Assembly: GCF_030504645.1 (NCBI RefSeq)
Contig: NZ_JAUKWQ010000001.1
Coordinates: 1,364,001 to 1,428,000, forward strand
Length of the DNA: 64,000 bases
Direction of reading: 5' to 3'
Source of the DNA: Rhizobium oryzicola
GTDB taxonomy: Bacteria > Pseudomonadota > Alphaproteobacteria > Rhizobiales > Rhizobiaceae
The notes beneath the pieces are model-generated. The model had not been told where the DNA came from, made no database searches, and saw only the letters and a list, made by a program, of their open reading frames with translations. The first letter of the stretch is position 1. The number at the start of each line of letters is the position of its first letter. This document shows positions 46,779-56,584 of the stretch, piece after piece. A program made the position numbers and the translations under genes.

Positions 46779-49700
46779 ATGGCGGATATGGCAACAACCC
46801 CGGCGCCGGCTGGTGAAAAAGAAGCGACGCCGCAATTCGTCCATCTGAGGGTTCATTCCGCCTACTCGCTTCTGGAAGGCGCGCTGCCGCTCAAGAAAAT
46901 CCTCGGCAAGGCGGTCTCTGACGGTCAGCCCGCCATTGCCATTACCGATACCAACAATCTCTTCGTCGCGCTGGAGTTCTCTCAGAAGGCAGTCGGCGAT
47001 GGCATCCAACCCATCATCGGCTGCCAGGTCTCCATCGACATGGAAGACCAGGGAGAAGAGAAGCGACAGCAAGGTTTTGTCAAATTGCCGTCGCTGGTTC
47101 TGCTGGCCTCAAATGATGTCGGCTATGAGCGGCTGGTCGATCTCATTAGCGAAGCCTATCTCGGCGGCGAGGGCAGTCAGGCCACGCACATCCGCATGTC
47201 CTGGCTGGAGGAGAAGGGGGCGGATGGCATCATTGCGCTGACCGGCTTCAGTTCCGGCCCAATCGACCCTCTGCTGAAGGACGGTCACAGCGCGCAAGCT
47301 GAAATGCGGCTGCTGCGACTGAAGAAAGTGTTCGGCGACCGGCTCTATGTCGAGCTGCAGCGCCATGCCAATTTCGACCGTCGCCATGAACGCAAGCTGA
47401 TCGACCTTGCTTATCAGCACGATCTTCCACTGGTTGCGACCAACGAGGCCTTCTTCCCGTCCAAATCCGATTATGATGCGCATGACGCGCTGATGGCGGT
47501 GGCGCACAACGCCATCGTTTCCGACGACAGTCGATTCCGCCTGACGCAGGATCATTGCCTGAAGAGCCGAGCGGAAATGGCCGCACTGTTTGCTGACCTG
47601 CCGGAGGCGCTGGAAAACACCGTCGAAATCGCTCGCCGCTGCTCCTTCGTTCTGAATACCCGCAAGCCCATCCTGCCGCGTTTCACTGGCGGTACGGGCG
47701 ATCAGGAAGAGGCGGAGCGCGCCGAGGCGAACGAACTTCGTCGGCAGTCGGTGGAGGGTTTGGAAGCGCGTCTGGCCGAACTTGGCATGGCCGCCGGCTA
47801 TACGGAGCAGGATTACCGCGAGCGGCTTGATTTCGAGCTTTCGGTCATCGAGCGCATGAAGTTTCCGGGCTACTTCCTGATCGTTTCGGACTTCATCAAA
47901 TGGGCCAAGCAGCACGATATCCCCGTCGGTCCGGGTCGTGGCTCGGGTGCAGGCTCGCTGGTTGCCTATGCACTGACGATCACGGACGTCGATCCCTTGC
48001 GTTTCTCGCTGCTGTTCGAGCGCTTCCTCAACCCGGAACGCGTCTCCATGCCGGACTTCGATATCGACTTCTGCCAGGACCGCCGGGAAGAGGTGATCCG
48101 CTACGTGCAGCAGAAGTACGGGCGCGAGCAGGTGGCGCAGATCATCACCTTCGGTTCGCTGCAGGCTCGCGCCGCGCTGCGCGACGTCGGCCGTGTGCTG
48201 GAAATGCCCTACGGGCAGGTGGACAAGATCTGCAAGCTGGTGCCGAACAATCCGGCCAATCCGACACCGCTCTCCAAGGCGATCGAGGAAGAGCCGAAGC
48301 TGCAGGAAGAGGCGGAGAAGGAGCCCGTCGTCGCCCGGCTTCTCGATATCGCTCAGAAGATCGAGGGGCTTTACCGGCATGCCTCGACCCACGCCGCCGG
48401 CATCGTGATCGGGGATCGCCCCCTGTCAAAGCTGGTGCCAATGTATCGCGATCCGCGTTCGGATATGCCGGTCACCCAGTTCAACATGAAGTGGGTGGAG
48501 CAGGCGGGTCTGGTGAAGTTCGACTTCCTCGGCCTGAAGACGCTGACGGTGTTGAAGACGGCGGTTGATTTCGTTGCCAAGCGGGGGATTTCCGTCGATC
48601 TCGCGAAGATCCCGCTGGATGACCAGAAGACTTACGAGATGCTGTCGCGCGGCGAGACTATCGGCGTGTTTCAGGTGGAAAGTGTCGGCATGCGCAAGGC
48701 GCTGCTCGGCATGCGGCCAGACTGCATTGAGGACATCATCGCGCTGGTGGCGCTCTATCGTCCAGGTCCGATGGAAAACATCCCGGTCTACAATGCCCGC
48801 AAGCATGGCGAGGAGGAAATCGAGTCGATCCACCCGACGATCGACCACCTGCTGAAGGAAACGCAGGGCGTTATCGTCTACCAGGAACAGGTCATGCAGA
48901 TCGCGCAGGTCCTGTCCGGCTATTCGCTCGGCGAAGCCGACCTTCTACGCCGTGCCATGGGTAAGAAGATCAAGGAGGAGATGGACAAGCAGCGCGCCCG
49001 CTTCGTTGATGGTGCCATCAAGAACGGCGTGTCCAAGCCACAGGCTGATCTAATCTTCGATCTTCTGGCAAAGTTTGCCAATTACGGCTTCAACAAATCG
49101 CACGCGGCCGCCTACGCGATCGTCTCCTACCAGACGGCCTATATGAAGGCACATTACCCGGTCGAGTTCCTGGCCGCGTCGATGACCTATGATATGGCCA
49201 ATACGGAGAAGCTGAACGACTTCCGTCAGGATGCGGGGCGCCTTGGCATCAAGGTCGTGCCGCCTTCAATCCAGACCTCGTTCCGCATGTTCGAGACGGG
49301 CGAGAACTGCATTTATTATTCGCTGGCCGCTATCAAGGGTGTGGGCGAGTCTGCCGTGGAGCACATTGTCGCCGTACGCGGCGACAAGCCCTTCGAGAGC
49401 ATTGAGGACTTCTGCCTGCGGATCGACCCGAAGCAGGTGAATCGGCGCGTGCTGGAAAGCCTCATCTATGCCGGTGCCTTCGATTGCTTCGGACGCGACC
49501 GCGCCGAACTGGTGACGGGCCTCGACCGCATCATTGGCTATGCGCAACGTGCCGCGGAAGGCAAGACGAGCGGTCAGCACGACATGTTCGGATCGTCTTC
49601 GGCGGCTGGTCCGGAAAAGCTGATCCTGCCGCAATTCGATCCCTGGACCGCATCCGAAAAGCTGATGCGCGAGTATCAGGTGCTCGGCTTCTATCTCTCG

Positions 49701-50270
49701 GCACATCCGCTTGATACCTATAAGGATGTGCTGGCCAAGATGCGTGTCCAGAACTTTGCCGATTTTTCCGCCGCGGTGAAGGCGGGCGCGACGAACGGGC
49801 GTCTGGCAGGCACCGTGACAGGCAAGCAGGAGCGCAAGACACGCACCGGCAACAAGATGGGCATCGTCACCTTTTCCGATGCCACCGGTCAGTTCGAGGC
49901 GGTGCTGTTTTCTGAAGCCTTGAACCAGTACCGCGATCTGCTGGAGCCTGGCAAATCGCTTGTCATCGTTGTGCAGGCGGATGAGCGGCCGGAAGGCATC
50001 GGGCTTCGCATCCAGACGGTGCAGTCGCTGGAGGAGAAGTCGGTTCAGATGCAGAAGGCGCTTCGCGTCTATGTGCGCGATTCAGGACCGCTCAGAACCG
50101 TGGCGCGCCACCTCAATACGCGCGGTGATGGCCTTGTCTCCTTCGTCGTCATCAAGGATGACGGCCAGCGCGAGATCGAGGTGGAGCTATCTGAGAAATA
50201 CCGCATCTCGCCGGAAATCGCGGCGGCACTCCGGGCAGCGCCCGGTGTGCTGGATGTCGAACTCGTCTGA
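46779..50270 (+). CDS. dnaE1: DNA polymerase III alpha subunit
   Basis: An 1163-residue replicative polymerase. The N-terminal PHP domain begins FVHLRVHSAYSLLEGALPLK; the catalytic aspartates are in PDFDIDF (residues 425-431, D426/D428/D430 region); GPGRGSGAGSLVAYAL and YQEQVMQIAQVLSGYSLGEA are family motifs, and an OB-fold lies near the C-terminus (GRLAGTVTGKQERKTRTGNK). Length and gene context mark it as replicative DnaE1, not the SOS polymerase DnaE2/ImuC (about 1080 residues, with imuAB). ATG 46779 chosen. Confidence 0.95.
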   Translation: MADMATTPAPAGEKEATPQFVHLRVHSAYSLLEGALPLKKILGKAVSDGQPAIAITDTNNLFVALEFSQKAVGDGIQPIIGCQVSIDMEDQGEEKRQQGFVKLPSLVLLASNDVGYERLVDLISEAYLGGEGSQATHIRMSWLEEKGADGIIALTGFSSGPIDPLLKDGHSAQAEMRLLRLKKVFGDRLYVELQRHANFDRRHERKLIDLAYQHDLPLVATNEAFFPSKSDYDAHDALMAVAHNAIVSDDSRFRLTQDHCLKSRAEMAALFADLPEALENTVEIARRCSFVLNTRKPILPRFTGGTGDQEEAERAEANELRRQSVEGLEARLAELGMAAGYTEQDYRERLDFELSVIERMKFPGYFLIVSDFIKWAKQHDIPVGPGRGSGAGSLVAYALTITDVDPLRFSLLFERFLNPERVSMPDFDIDFCQDRREEVIRYVQQKYGREQVAQIITFGSLQARAALRDVGRVLEMPYGQVDKICKLVPNNPANPTPLSKAIEEEPKLQEEAEKEPVVARLLDIAQKIEGLYRHASTHAAGIVIGDRPLSKLVPMYRDPRSDMPVTQFNMKWVEQAGLVKFDFLGLKTLTVLKTAVDFVAKRGISVDLAKIPLDDQKTYEMLSRGETIGVFQVESVGMRKALLGMRPDCIEDIIALVALYRPGPMENIPVYNARKHGEEEIESIHPTIDHLLKETQGVIVYQEQVMQIAQVLSGYSLGEADLLRRAMGKKIKEEMDKQRARFVDGAIKNGVSKPQADLIFDLLAKFANYGFNKSHAAAYAIVSYQTAYMKAHYPVEFLAASMTYDMANTEKLNDFRQDAGRLGIKVVPPSIQTSFRMFETGENCIYYSLAAIKGVGESAVEHIVAVRGDKPFESIEDFCLRIDPKQVNRRVLESLIYAGAFDCFGRDRAELVTGLDRIIGYAQRAAEGKTSGQHDMFGSSSAAGPEKLILPQFDPWTASEKLMREYQVLGFYLSAHPLDTYKDVLAKMRVQNFADFSAAVKAGATNGRLAGTVTGKQERKTRTGNKMGIVTFSDATGQFEAVLFSEALNQYRDLLEPGKSLVIVVQADERPEGIGLRIQTVQSLEEKSVQMQKALRVYVRDSGPLRTVARHLNTRGDGLVSFVVIKDDGQREIEVELSEKYRISPEIAAALRAAPGVLDVELV

Positions 50271-50274
50271 GAAG

Positions 50275-50297
50275 AGCGCGGCTCAGCTCCGCGCTTT
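50275..50297. terminator. Bidirectional terminator between dnaE1 and the L,D-transpeptidase gene
   Basis: AGCGCGG (50275-50281) and CCGCGCT (50289-50295) form a 7-bp stem, then TT. The stop codon of the convergent gene lies in its loop. Confidence 0.6.
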
Positions 50298-51530
50298 GGA
50301 ATGGGTGATGGTGATGAAATCCGTACCATCGCCGGTATCGGGGCCAACGCCTTCATCGCTGATGGTGAGGGAGCTGCCGGTGGAGATCATCTTGCCGAGC
50401 TGAGCGCGCAAGTCTGCCGGGATCTCGATACGGTCAAGGGCGGCCTTCATGGCCTCGGGACCTTCCGAGGCATCCTCAGTGATCCCGAAGCGCTGGCGGG
50501 TGGATGCGGATAGAACGTTTGGCAGGCTGAGCCCCTGCCATTCTGCTGCGCCTTTCTTGCGATCGACGTCAGCCACATTGAAGAAATGGGTACCGAGTGC
50601 GATCTGCGGATCCCGAATGGGCACGGACTGCGAAAGGATCGGCTTGAAGCCCTGGCGCACCAGGAGCTGGCCCGCCGGTGGCATCGGGCGGTCGGTCGAG
50701 GCGTGCAGGGCTTTGATCAGTGCGTCCGTAAAGAGCGGACCTTTTTCGGGCAGGCCTTTCCAGCGCTTGTAGCCGAGGATCGCCGAGCGGGTGGCAGTGC
50801 CGACCACGCCATCCGGCTCACCTGCGTCAAAGCCGAGTTCGGTCAGCATCGACTGGATGTCGGCAATGTTGTCGCGTTCGGTGCGACGCGTGATCAGAAT
50901 GCGGATCGGCGCCGGTTCCGCTTCCTCTGCTTTTTGCGGGGAGGGGGCGCTCAGGTCAATCTCCGGCTTCGGCACATGCATGGCCACCTGCACCTCCTGC
51001 ATCGTCACGCCGACCGTGGAGGGCCGCAATGGCACGTCGGAGAGAAGGTCCGGCACCGGTGCCGGTGGCTGGAAGAGATCCGGATGGCTGATGACGCGCG
51101 GTTCGACGGCGGCGTCGGCGATAATCACGTGCACGCCACGCTCGGTCATGCCGTAGAGTTCGCGGGCAAAGGCGCCGGGCAGGCGCACGCAACCATGTGA
51201 GGCAGGGCGACGCGGCACGCTGTCGGATTCATGCAGCGCAATGCCGGACCAGGTCAGCCGCTGCATCCACGGCATGGGCGCATTGGAATAGATGTTCGAG
51301 CGGTGGAATTTCTGCTTTTCCAGAATGGAAAAGATGCCGGTCGGCGTGTCGTGGCCTTCCTTGCCGGTCGAAACCTTCGAGGTGGCGATCACCTTGTCGC
51401 CGTCATAGACGGCAAGCGATTGCGTGTCTTTCGAGACAATGATCTGCAAGGTGCGGGAGGCCGCTTCGGCTGCGGTGGTCAACACGCAGCTCGACAGCAA
51501 AGCCAGGGCAAGCATGGCTTTTCGGGACAT
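50283..51530 (-). CDS. L,D-transpeptidase (YkuD) with peptidoglycan-binding domain
   Basis: A 415-residue exported enzyme. A signal peptide (AMLALALLSSCVLTTAAEA) is followed by a YkuD domain with the catalytic SHGCVRLP (H112, C114). Near residue 235 a peptidoglycan-binding_1 module (DIQSMLTELGFDAGEPDGVV) follows. It forms 3-3 crosslinks in, or attaches proteins to, peptidoglycan; L,D-transpeptidases are abundant in Rhizobiales with unipolar growth. The mid-region (150-220) is Pro-rich linker. Confidence 0.92.
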   Translation of the reverse strand: MSRKAMLALALLSSCVLTTAAEAASRTLQIIVSKDTQSLAVYDGDKVIATSKVSTGKEGHDTPTGIFSILEKQKFHRSNIYSNAPMPWMQRLTWSGIALHESDSVPRRPASHGCVRLPGAFARELYGMTERGVHVIIADAAVEPRVISHPDLFQPPAPVPDLLSDVPLRPSTVGVTMQEVQVAMHVPKPEIDLSAPSPQKAEEAEPAPIRILITRRTERDNIADIQSMLTELGFDAGEPDGVVGTATRSAILGYKRWKGLPEKGPLFTDALIKALHASTDRPMPPAGQLLVRQGFKPILSQSVPIRDPQIALGTHFFNVADVDRKKGAAEWQGLSLPNVLSASTRQRFGITEDASEGPEAMKAALDRIEIPADLRAQLGKMISTGSSLTISDEGVGPDTGDGTDFITITHSKARS

Positions 51531-51658
51531 GGGGGCACCTCATCTTACGCAAAACAGAACCGCTAAAATACGCCGCGAAGTTTAACGAAGGTTTCCGGAG
51601 GAGAGATCTGCTACCCTGACCTGTGGATGATCGCATCACATTTCATTGATCCGGGGCA

Positions 51659-52948
51659 TCAGTCCCGGTTGCGCGTCCCGAAAGTGTAGCCTGTTTCGAC
51701 CGCCTGTTTCCCGAATTTGTCGCGCAGTTTATCCATCGCAGCTTCCGCCGCCGCCCGCCGCGTCGCCTGCTGGTCGACAAGGTCCGGTGGATCGGCTCGG
51801 GCCGGGTCTGTGAGATCAGTCACCCCAATGCCAAGCAGTCGAAACTTTGTGCCATCCGTCTCCCGCTCAAGGAGGTTGAGCCCCGTGCGGAAAATGCGGT
51901 CGGCAAGCTGCGTCGGGTCTTCCAAGCGCCGATTGCGTGTGCGGCTCTTGAAGTCGGCGGTCTTCAGCTTCAGCACCACCGTATGCCCCGCAACGCCCTG
52001 GCGCTTGACGCGCGTCGAGACCTTTTCCGAAAGCTGCCGAAGGATGGGCACGAGATCCTCGAACCGGGAGATGTCGTCGAAGAAGGTCGTTTCGGCGGAA
52101 ACGCTTTTCGCGGGATCGTTCGGATGCACGGTGCGGTCATCAATCCCGCGCGCCAGACGCCACAAGCGCTGTCCCATGGTGCCATAGCGGCGCATCAGAT
52201 CGCTCTCTTCCATGGTCTGCAACTGACCGATGGTGCGGATGCCATCCTTCTCCAGCGTCCCGGCAAAAGCCTTGCCGACGCCCCAGATGGTCGTGACCGG
52301 GCGCGGCGCCAGAAAACCCACCGCCTCCGCCTGCCCGATGACGGAGAAGCCGCGGGGTTTCTGCAGATCGGACGCGACCTTGGCGAGGAACTTGCAATAG
52401 GAGAGGCCGACGGAAATGCTGATGCCGATTTCTCTTTCGATGCGACGGGCGAGTTTCGCGAGAATGCGCGCCGGCGGATCGTGATGCAGGCGCTCGGTTC
52501 CCGAAAGATCGAGAAAGGCCTCGTCGATGGAAAGCGGCTGCACCAGCGGCGTCAGTTCTTGCATCAGGGCGCGCACCTGTCGCCCGACGGTGACATATTT
52601 CTCCATGTTGGGCCGAATGACCACCGCATCCGGACAGGCCTCCAGCGCCTTGAACATGGGCATGGCAGAGCGAACGCCGTTGATGCGGGCGATGTAGCAG
52701 GCGGTGGAAACGACGCCGCGTTTTCCTCCGCCAATGATCACAGGCTTGTCGACGAGTTCAGGGTTATCCCGCTTCTCAACGGAGGCGTAGAAGGCATCGC
52801 AATCGATGTGCGCGATGGTGAGGTCATAGAGTTCCGGGTGGTAGACAAGACGCGGGCTTCCGCAGGCGCGGCAACGCCTCAGTCCTTCTGCCTGGCCCGT
52901 CAGGCAATCTCTGCAAAAACCGGTATGATGTGCGGCGCCCTGTGCCAT
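51659..52948 (-). CDS. dinB: DNA polymerase IV with N-terminal zinc-finger-like extension
   Basis: A 429-residue Y-family translesion polymerase. [20 protein letters not shown] has the first catalytic aspartate (D49), and [13 protein letters not shown] the second acidic pair; LGIGVTDL marks the little-finger end. Before the polymerase domain are about 43 residues with C12, C15, C26 and C29 (GFCRDC and RRCRACG), a likely zinc knuckle common in rhizobial DinB. A LexA box ends seven bases before ATG 52948; the in-frame start at 52960 would lie inside it. Confidence 0.93.
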   Translation of the reverse strand: MAQGAAHHTGFCRDCLTGQAEGLRRCRACGSPRLVYHPELYDLTIAHIDCDAFYASVEKRDNPELVDKPVIIGGGKRGVVSTACYIARINGVRSAMPMFKALEACPDAVVIRPNMEKYVTVGRQVRALMQELTPLVQPLSIDEAFLDLSGTERLHHDPPARILAKLARRIEREIGISISVGLSYCKFLAKVASDLQKPRGFSVIGQAEAVGFLAPRPVTTIWGVGKAFAGTLEKDGIRTIGQLQTMEESDLMRRYGTMGQRLWRLARGIDDRTVHPNDPAKSVSAETTFFDDISRFEDLVPILRQLSEKVSTRVKRQGVAGHTVVLKLKTADFKSRTRNRRLEDPTQLADRIFRTGLNLLERETDGTKFRLLGIGVTDLTDPARADPPDLVDQQATRRAAAEAAMDKLRDKFGKQAVETGYTFGTRNRD

Positions 52949-52954
52949 AGCTCG

Positions 52955-52969
52955 GAACAAATGTTGAAC
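52955..52969 (-). promoter_or_regulatory. LexA (SOS) box at dinB
   Basis: GAAC at 52955-52958 and 52966-52969, i.e. GTTC-N7-GTTC in the direction of dinB. It abuts the start codon at 52948, so the mRNA leader must be very short or leaderless, or the promoter lies upstream of the box. Confidence 0.82.
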
Positions 52970-53022
52970 ATAGCCACATTATCCTTGGCCTGGTCACCTC
53001 ACAAGTAGGCGCTTCAGATCAT

Positions 53023-53679
53023 TCAGGCTTTTGCACCTGTTCCCGTAAAATGGCTGTCGATATGCTGGCTGGCCGCAGTCCAGTCACCCACGCGCACCAC
53101 ATGCGGCGCGGCGGGAGGCGCGAGCTTGTGGATGTCGAGCGGCGGCACCATCTGGATCAAAAGGCATTCTGGCACATGTTCGCCCACCGAATGCAGATTA
53201 TGCGCCATGTCGTCAATGAAGGCGACGGGCAGGTCGCGTTCGCCGTGCAGTTCCCGCACCACAGGCCCCTTGGGCTCTTCGGTCGCGAGAAGCGGAAAGG
53301 TCAGGTCGAGACTATCGAGCAACCTGCGACGGATCTGCGTATAGCGGGGCGGCATGGCGGTGAGGAAGACGACATCAGCCTCCGCGCCAATCCGTTTCAG
53401 GGCGGCAATGGCATCTGTTGTCGGCGTTTGCCAGGCTTCCTGTGCCTCGAAGAAGTCCAGGATCAACTGGCTCACACGGACATCTTCCACGGGGGTTTCG
53501 TCCGTCGCAGACACGATGTTACCGTGCAGACGGAAGGAGCGCGGCAGAAAGCGGTGACCGAGACTTTCCAGATAGAGCTGAAATGGTGCGAAGAATTCAA
53601 GCACCACATCATCCACGTCGCAAACGGCCAGCGGCCGGTCAGTCAGTCGCACATGGGCAAGGTCAAGAATCTCGCCCAT
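53023..53679 (-). CDS. HAD-like hydrolase family protein
   Basis: A 218-residue protein. AVCDVDDVVLEFFAPF resembles the HAD nucleophile motif DxDx(T/V), and LPVAFIDDMAHNLHSVGE near residue 165 resembles the terminal motif with two aspartates; VVFLTAMPPRYTQIRRRLLD may supply motif 2. Phosphatase substrate unknown. GGAGAA lies before ATG 53679. Its start overlaps the upstream DUF3572 stop by one base. Confidence 0.65.
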   Translation of the reverse strand: MGEILDLAHVRLTDRPLAVCDVDDVVLEFFAPFQLYLESLGHRFLPRSFRLHGNIVSATDETPVEDVRVSQLILDFFEAQEAWQTPTTDAIAALKRIGAEADVVFLTAMPPRYTQIRRRLLDSLDLTFPLLATEEPKGPVVRELHGERDLPVAFIDDMAHNLHSVGEHVPECLLIQMVPPLDIHKLAPPAAPHVVRVGDWTAASQHIDSHFTGTGAKA

Positions 53680-53987
53680 CAATATTCTCCAGAACCGAGA
53701 CCGGGGCCGGAATAATGGTGCCAGGCGGCCACGACCGCTTCCGGTTTCCATTCGCTTGCCTCGCAGAAGGCCATCAACGTCGGCTCGTGCCCCATGACGA
53801 AATCGATCATGCCGGCCAAGAAACCGGGATCATTGATGGCACCCCGAAGCTGGTTCGGTTGCATGCCCGAGATCGCCAGGAAGCGGCCCAGCATGTCCAG
53901 ATCGTTGGCGAGCCATTGAAGGATTGCGGCGGCGGTTTCATCCGGTTTCGGTAAAAGTGCCGTTTTGGTCGTATGATAAGGAGGCAT
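53679..53987 (-). CDS. DUF3572 family protein
   Basis: A 102-residue predicted cytosolic protein with the DUF3572 core ETAAAILQWLANDLDMLGRF and LAISGMQPNQLRGAINDPGF. Function unknown; this family sits upstream of divK/pleD, divergently, in many alphaproteobacteria. ATG 53987 has no clear ribosome site; TTG 54017 is an alternative start. Coupled by overlap to the HAD-like gene. Confidence 0.78.
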   Translation of the reverse strand: MPPYHTTKTALLPKPDETAAAILQWLANDLDMLGRFLAISGMQPNQLRGAINDPGFLAGMIDFVMGHEPTLMAFCEASEWKPEAVVAAWHHYSGPGLGSGEY

Positions 53988-54114
53988 GACGCAGAATATT
54001 ACCTTTTCTTCAACCAAATCGCCCTAGACTTCCGTTTACCGAATTATGGAATCGGCCGTAGTGCGAGCTTATATGCCTGATATCGGCTTGCAAGGCAGGA
54101 TTTGAGGAAGCGTA

Positions 54115-54486
54115 ATGCCCAAGAGGGTGATGATTGTCGAAGACAACGAGCTGAACATGAAGCTCTTCCGCGATCTGATTGAAGCTTCCGGCTACACGAC
54201 GATCCAGACCCGCAACGGCATGGAAGCGCTTGACCTTGCCCGCCAGCACCGTCCGGACCTGATCCTGATGGATATCCAGCTGCCTGAGGTGTCAGGGCTT
54301 GAGGTCACCAAATGGCTGAAGGAGGATGACGAATTGCATGTCATCCCGGTCATCGCCGTCACGGCCTTTGCCATGAAGGGGGATGAAGAACGGATACGGC
54401 AGGGCGGCTGTGAAGCCTATGTCTCCAAGCCCATCTCGGTTCCGAAATTCATCGAAACCATCAAGACCTATCTGGGCGACGCCTGA
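54115..54486 (+). CDS. divK: Single-domain response regulator DivK
   Basis: A 123-residue receiver protein with the phospho-acceptor D53 in [13 protein letters not shown], acidic pocket VEDNE and KPIS lysine. DivK is the essential cell-cycle regulator phosphorylated by DivJ and dephosphorylated by PleC, controlling the CckA-CtrA relay. The identity rests on the near-complete match and on pleD directly downstream, as in Caulobacter. Confidence 0.93.
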   Translation: MPKRVMIVEDNELNMKLFRDLIEASGYTTIQTRNGMEALDLARQHRPDLILMDIQLPEVSGLEVTKWLKEDDELHVIPVIAVTAFAMKGDEERIRQGGCEAYVSKPISVPKFIETIKTYLGDA

Positions 54487-54499
54487 GCGAGAGACGGAT

Positions 54500-55867
54500 A
54501 TGACGGCAAGGATCCTGGTAGTCGACGATATTCCGGCCAATGTGAAGCTGCTGGAAGCGCGTCTCCTTGCCGAATATTTCGACGTGCTGACAGCCGAGAA
54601 CGGCTTCCGCGCGCTTGAGATCGTTGACAGCACGCATGTGGATATCATTCTGCTCGATGTCATGATGCCAGGCATTGACGGCTTCGAGGTTTGCGAGCGC
54701 CTGAAATCCAATCCACGCACCGCCCATATCCCCGTCGTGATGGTGACGGCACTGGACCAGCCGGCGGACCGCGTACGTGGTCTAAAAGCCGGTGCGGATG
54801 ACTTTCTGACAAAGCCGGTCAACGATCTTCAGCTTGTATCACGCGTGAAGAGTCTTGTTCGCCTGAAGGCGCTGAGTGACGAGCTGCGCATCCGCGCGGA
54901 GACGGCGCGCACCATCGGTGTGGACGACATGTTGAAACTCGATGGCCTGGAAGGGCCAGGGCAGGTGCTTCTGGTCGATGGCCGCGCGAGCTCTCAGGAG
55001 CGGATCATCAAGGCGCTGAAGCCGATTGCCGATGTCATTGCCATGTCTGACCCACAGGCGGCACTTTTCGAAGCTGCCGAGACGCCGGTCGACCTTGTGA
55101 TCGTGAATGGCTCCGGTGACGACTATGATCCCTTGCGCCTTTGCGCGCAACTGCGCCTGCTGGAGCGTACGCGCCTGCTGCCGCTGCTCGTCGTGGCGGA
55201 AACAGGAGATGAGGATTTCGTGATCCGTGCGCTCGATCTCGGCGTCAACGACTATATCCTGCGCCCTATAGATCCGAACGAATTGGTGGCGCGCACGCTC
55301 ACGCAGATCAAGCGCAAGCGTTACAATGACCGCCTGCGGCTGAGCGTTCGCCAGACCATCGAGCTGGCGGTGACCGACGGTCTGACCGGCCTGCACAATC
55401 GACGTTACCTCGACAATCATCTCAAGACGCTGTTCAACCGAGCCGCTGCGCGCGGACGCTCACTCTCTGTCTGCATCACGGACATCGATCGCTTCAAGCA
55501 TGTCAACGACACCTATGGGCATGATGCCGGCGATGAAGTGCTGAAGGAATTCGCCCGCCGCATCCGCACGACCGTGCGCGGGGCCGATCTCGCCTGTCGC
55601 TATGGCGGCGAGGAGTTCGTCGTCGTCATGCCTGATACCGATCCAGGCCAGGCCGCTGCGATTGCCGAGCGCCTTCGCTCCATCATCGAAGGCAGCCCCT
55701 TCGAACTTGCCCATGCCCGGCTCAGCCTCAATATCACCGCCTCCATGGGCATCGCCAGCAATGTGGAAGGGGTGGAAACGCCCGAACAATTGCTGAAGCA
55801 GGCCGACCGCGCTCTGTATGAAGCAAAGAGCAGCGGCCGCAATCGTGTTGTCGCTGCGGCGGCCTGA
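54500..55867 (+). CDS. pleD: Response regulator diguanylate cyclase PleD
   Basis: A 455-residue protein with two receiver domains and a GGDEF domain. The first receiver has D53 (IILLDVMMPGIDG); the second (about 155-280) is degenerate; GGEEF is at 369-373, with the RGAD inhibitory site at 360-363. PleD makes c-di-GMP at the stalked pole during cell differentiation. ATG 54500 is 13 bases after the divK stop, so the two form an operon. Confidence 0.94.
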   Translation: MTARILVVDDIPANVKLLEARLLAEYFDVLTAENGFRALEIVDSTHVDIILLDVMMPGIDGFEVCERLKSNPRTAHIPVVMVTALDQPADRVRGLKAGADDFLTKPVNDLQLVSRVKSLVRLKALSDELRIRAETARTIGVDDMLKLDGLEGPGQVLLVDGRASSQERIIKALKPIADVIAMSDPQAALFEAAETPVDLVIVNGSGDDYDPLRLCAQLRLLERTRLLPLLVVAETGDEDFVIRALDLGVNDYILRPIDPNELVARTLTQIKRKRYNDRLRLSVRQTIELAVTDGLTGLHNRRYLDNHLKTLFNRAAARGRSLSVCITDIDRFKHVNDTYGHDAGDEVLKEFARRIRTTVRGADLACRYGGEEFVVVMPDTDPGQAAAIAERLRSIIEGSPFELAHARLSLNITASMGIASNVEGVETPEQLLKQADRALYEAKSSGRNRVVAAAA

Positions 55868-56142
55868 TCGGATCACACCGCCACTCCATCTGTTTCATGT
55901 AAAGGCTAAGTAGCTGCGATGCCAGCGCGCGGTGCCGACAATTCGGCCACGATGGTCGTTGCTGCGGGGGCGCTGATTCGTGGAATGAAAGAATAGGGTA
56001 GTCAAATCCGATACATTATTATCAAATGTTAATGGCTAACCCTAGTCCAGCCCAGAAACACCTAATTCAACTGTAGTTTGCGCCTCTGGTTTTAACCATG
56101 TCTCACGCAAATTGGTGACCTAGTTAAGATTAGGTTGATTTT

Positions 56143-56160
56143 CTCGCGGTTTTACGCGAG
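56143..56160 (+). terminator. Hairpin with T-tract
   Basis: CTCGCG (56143-56148) and CGCGAG (56155-56160) close on a GTTTTA loop, then TTTG. Its distance of 275 bases from pleD suggests it may end a separate transcript. Confidence 0.45.
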
Positions 56161-56235
56161 TTTGACCGTACGGAATATGTTCTTCGGAACAGTGATACCC
56201 CATGATGCTCAGGTCCGCCGCATCTCCTGGGTCGT

Positions 56236-56303
56236 GGGGTCGGTCGGTCGATACGCAGATTAAAGTGGTTCCTCGTGCCGCTCTTGCGTATCGGCCGACC
56301 CCC
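56236..56303. other. Large stem-loop in the pleD-rpmG gap
   Basis: GGGGTCGGTCGGTCGATACGCA (56236-56257) pairs, with a 4-base bulge, with TGCGTATCGGCCGACCCC (56285-56302). The loop is 27 bases. It may belong to a small RNA; no transcription evidence. Confidence 0.4.
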
Positions 56304-56524
56304 AAATCTCTGCAAATGATCAATTCTTGTGCGACAGTTGCCTTTAGGGCGGCGCTTTCACGGCTTTCATCGCCCTCACTTGAGATCTCTTCCCGCCGGT
56401 CAAATATGACCTGATCGGCCGCCTCACGGGTGGTTGACGTAAATTTGACTGTATCAGATTAGCACACGTTTTGGATGTAGTCGGTAGGGGCCTCTGCGCT
56501 GGAGAGGAGCGGCTACAATCCTGA

Positions 56525-56566
56525 ATCGCAAAAGGCGCGGAGCCGGGGCGCCGCGCCTTTTGCGAT
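56525..56566. terminator. Terminator after rpmG
   Basis: ATCGCAAAAGGCGCGG (56525-56540) and CCGCGCCTTTTGCGAT (56551-56566) form a perfect 16-bp stem with a 10-base loop, 18 bases after the rpmG stop. The T run is within the stem, as in many rhizobial terminators. Confidence 0.8.
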
Positions 56567-56584
56567 GATCGATGGATCCGAAGA

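Larger units (their letters stand above)
55868..56584. other. pleD-rpmG intergenic region with hairpins
   Basis: A 717-base gap with no recognisable gene. It contains a hairpin at 56143-56160, a larger stem-loop at 56236-56303, and the rpmG terminator at 56525-56566. Short open frames here lack ribosome sites. Confidence 0.55.

Noticed and set aside
46779..50270. SOS polymerase DnaE2 (ImuC)
   Set aside because: No imuA/imuB neighbours and length of 1163 residues fits DnaE1; the LexA boxes nearby belong to the small ORF.
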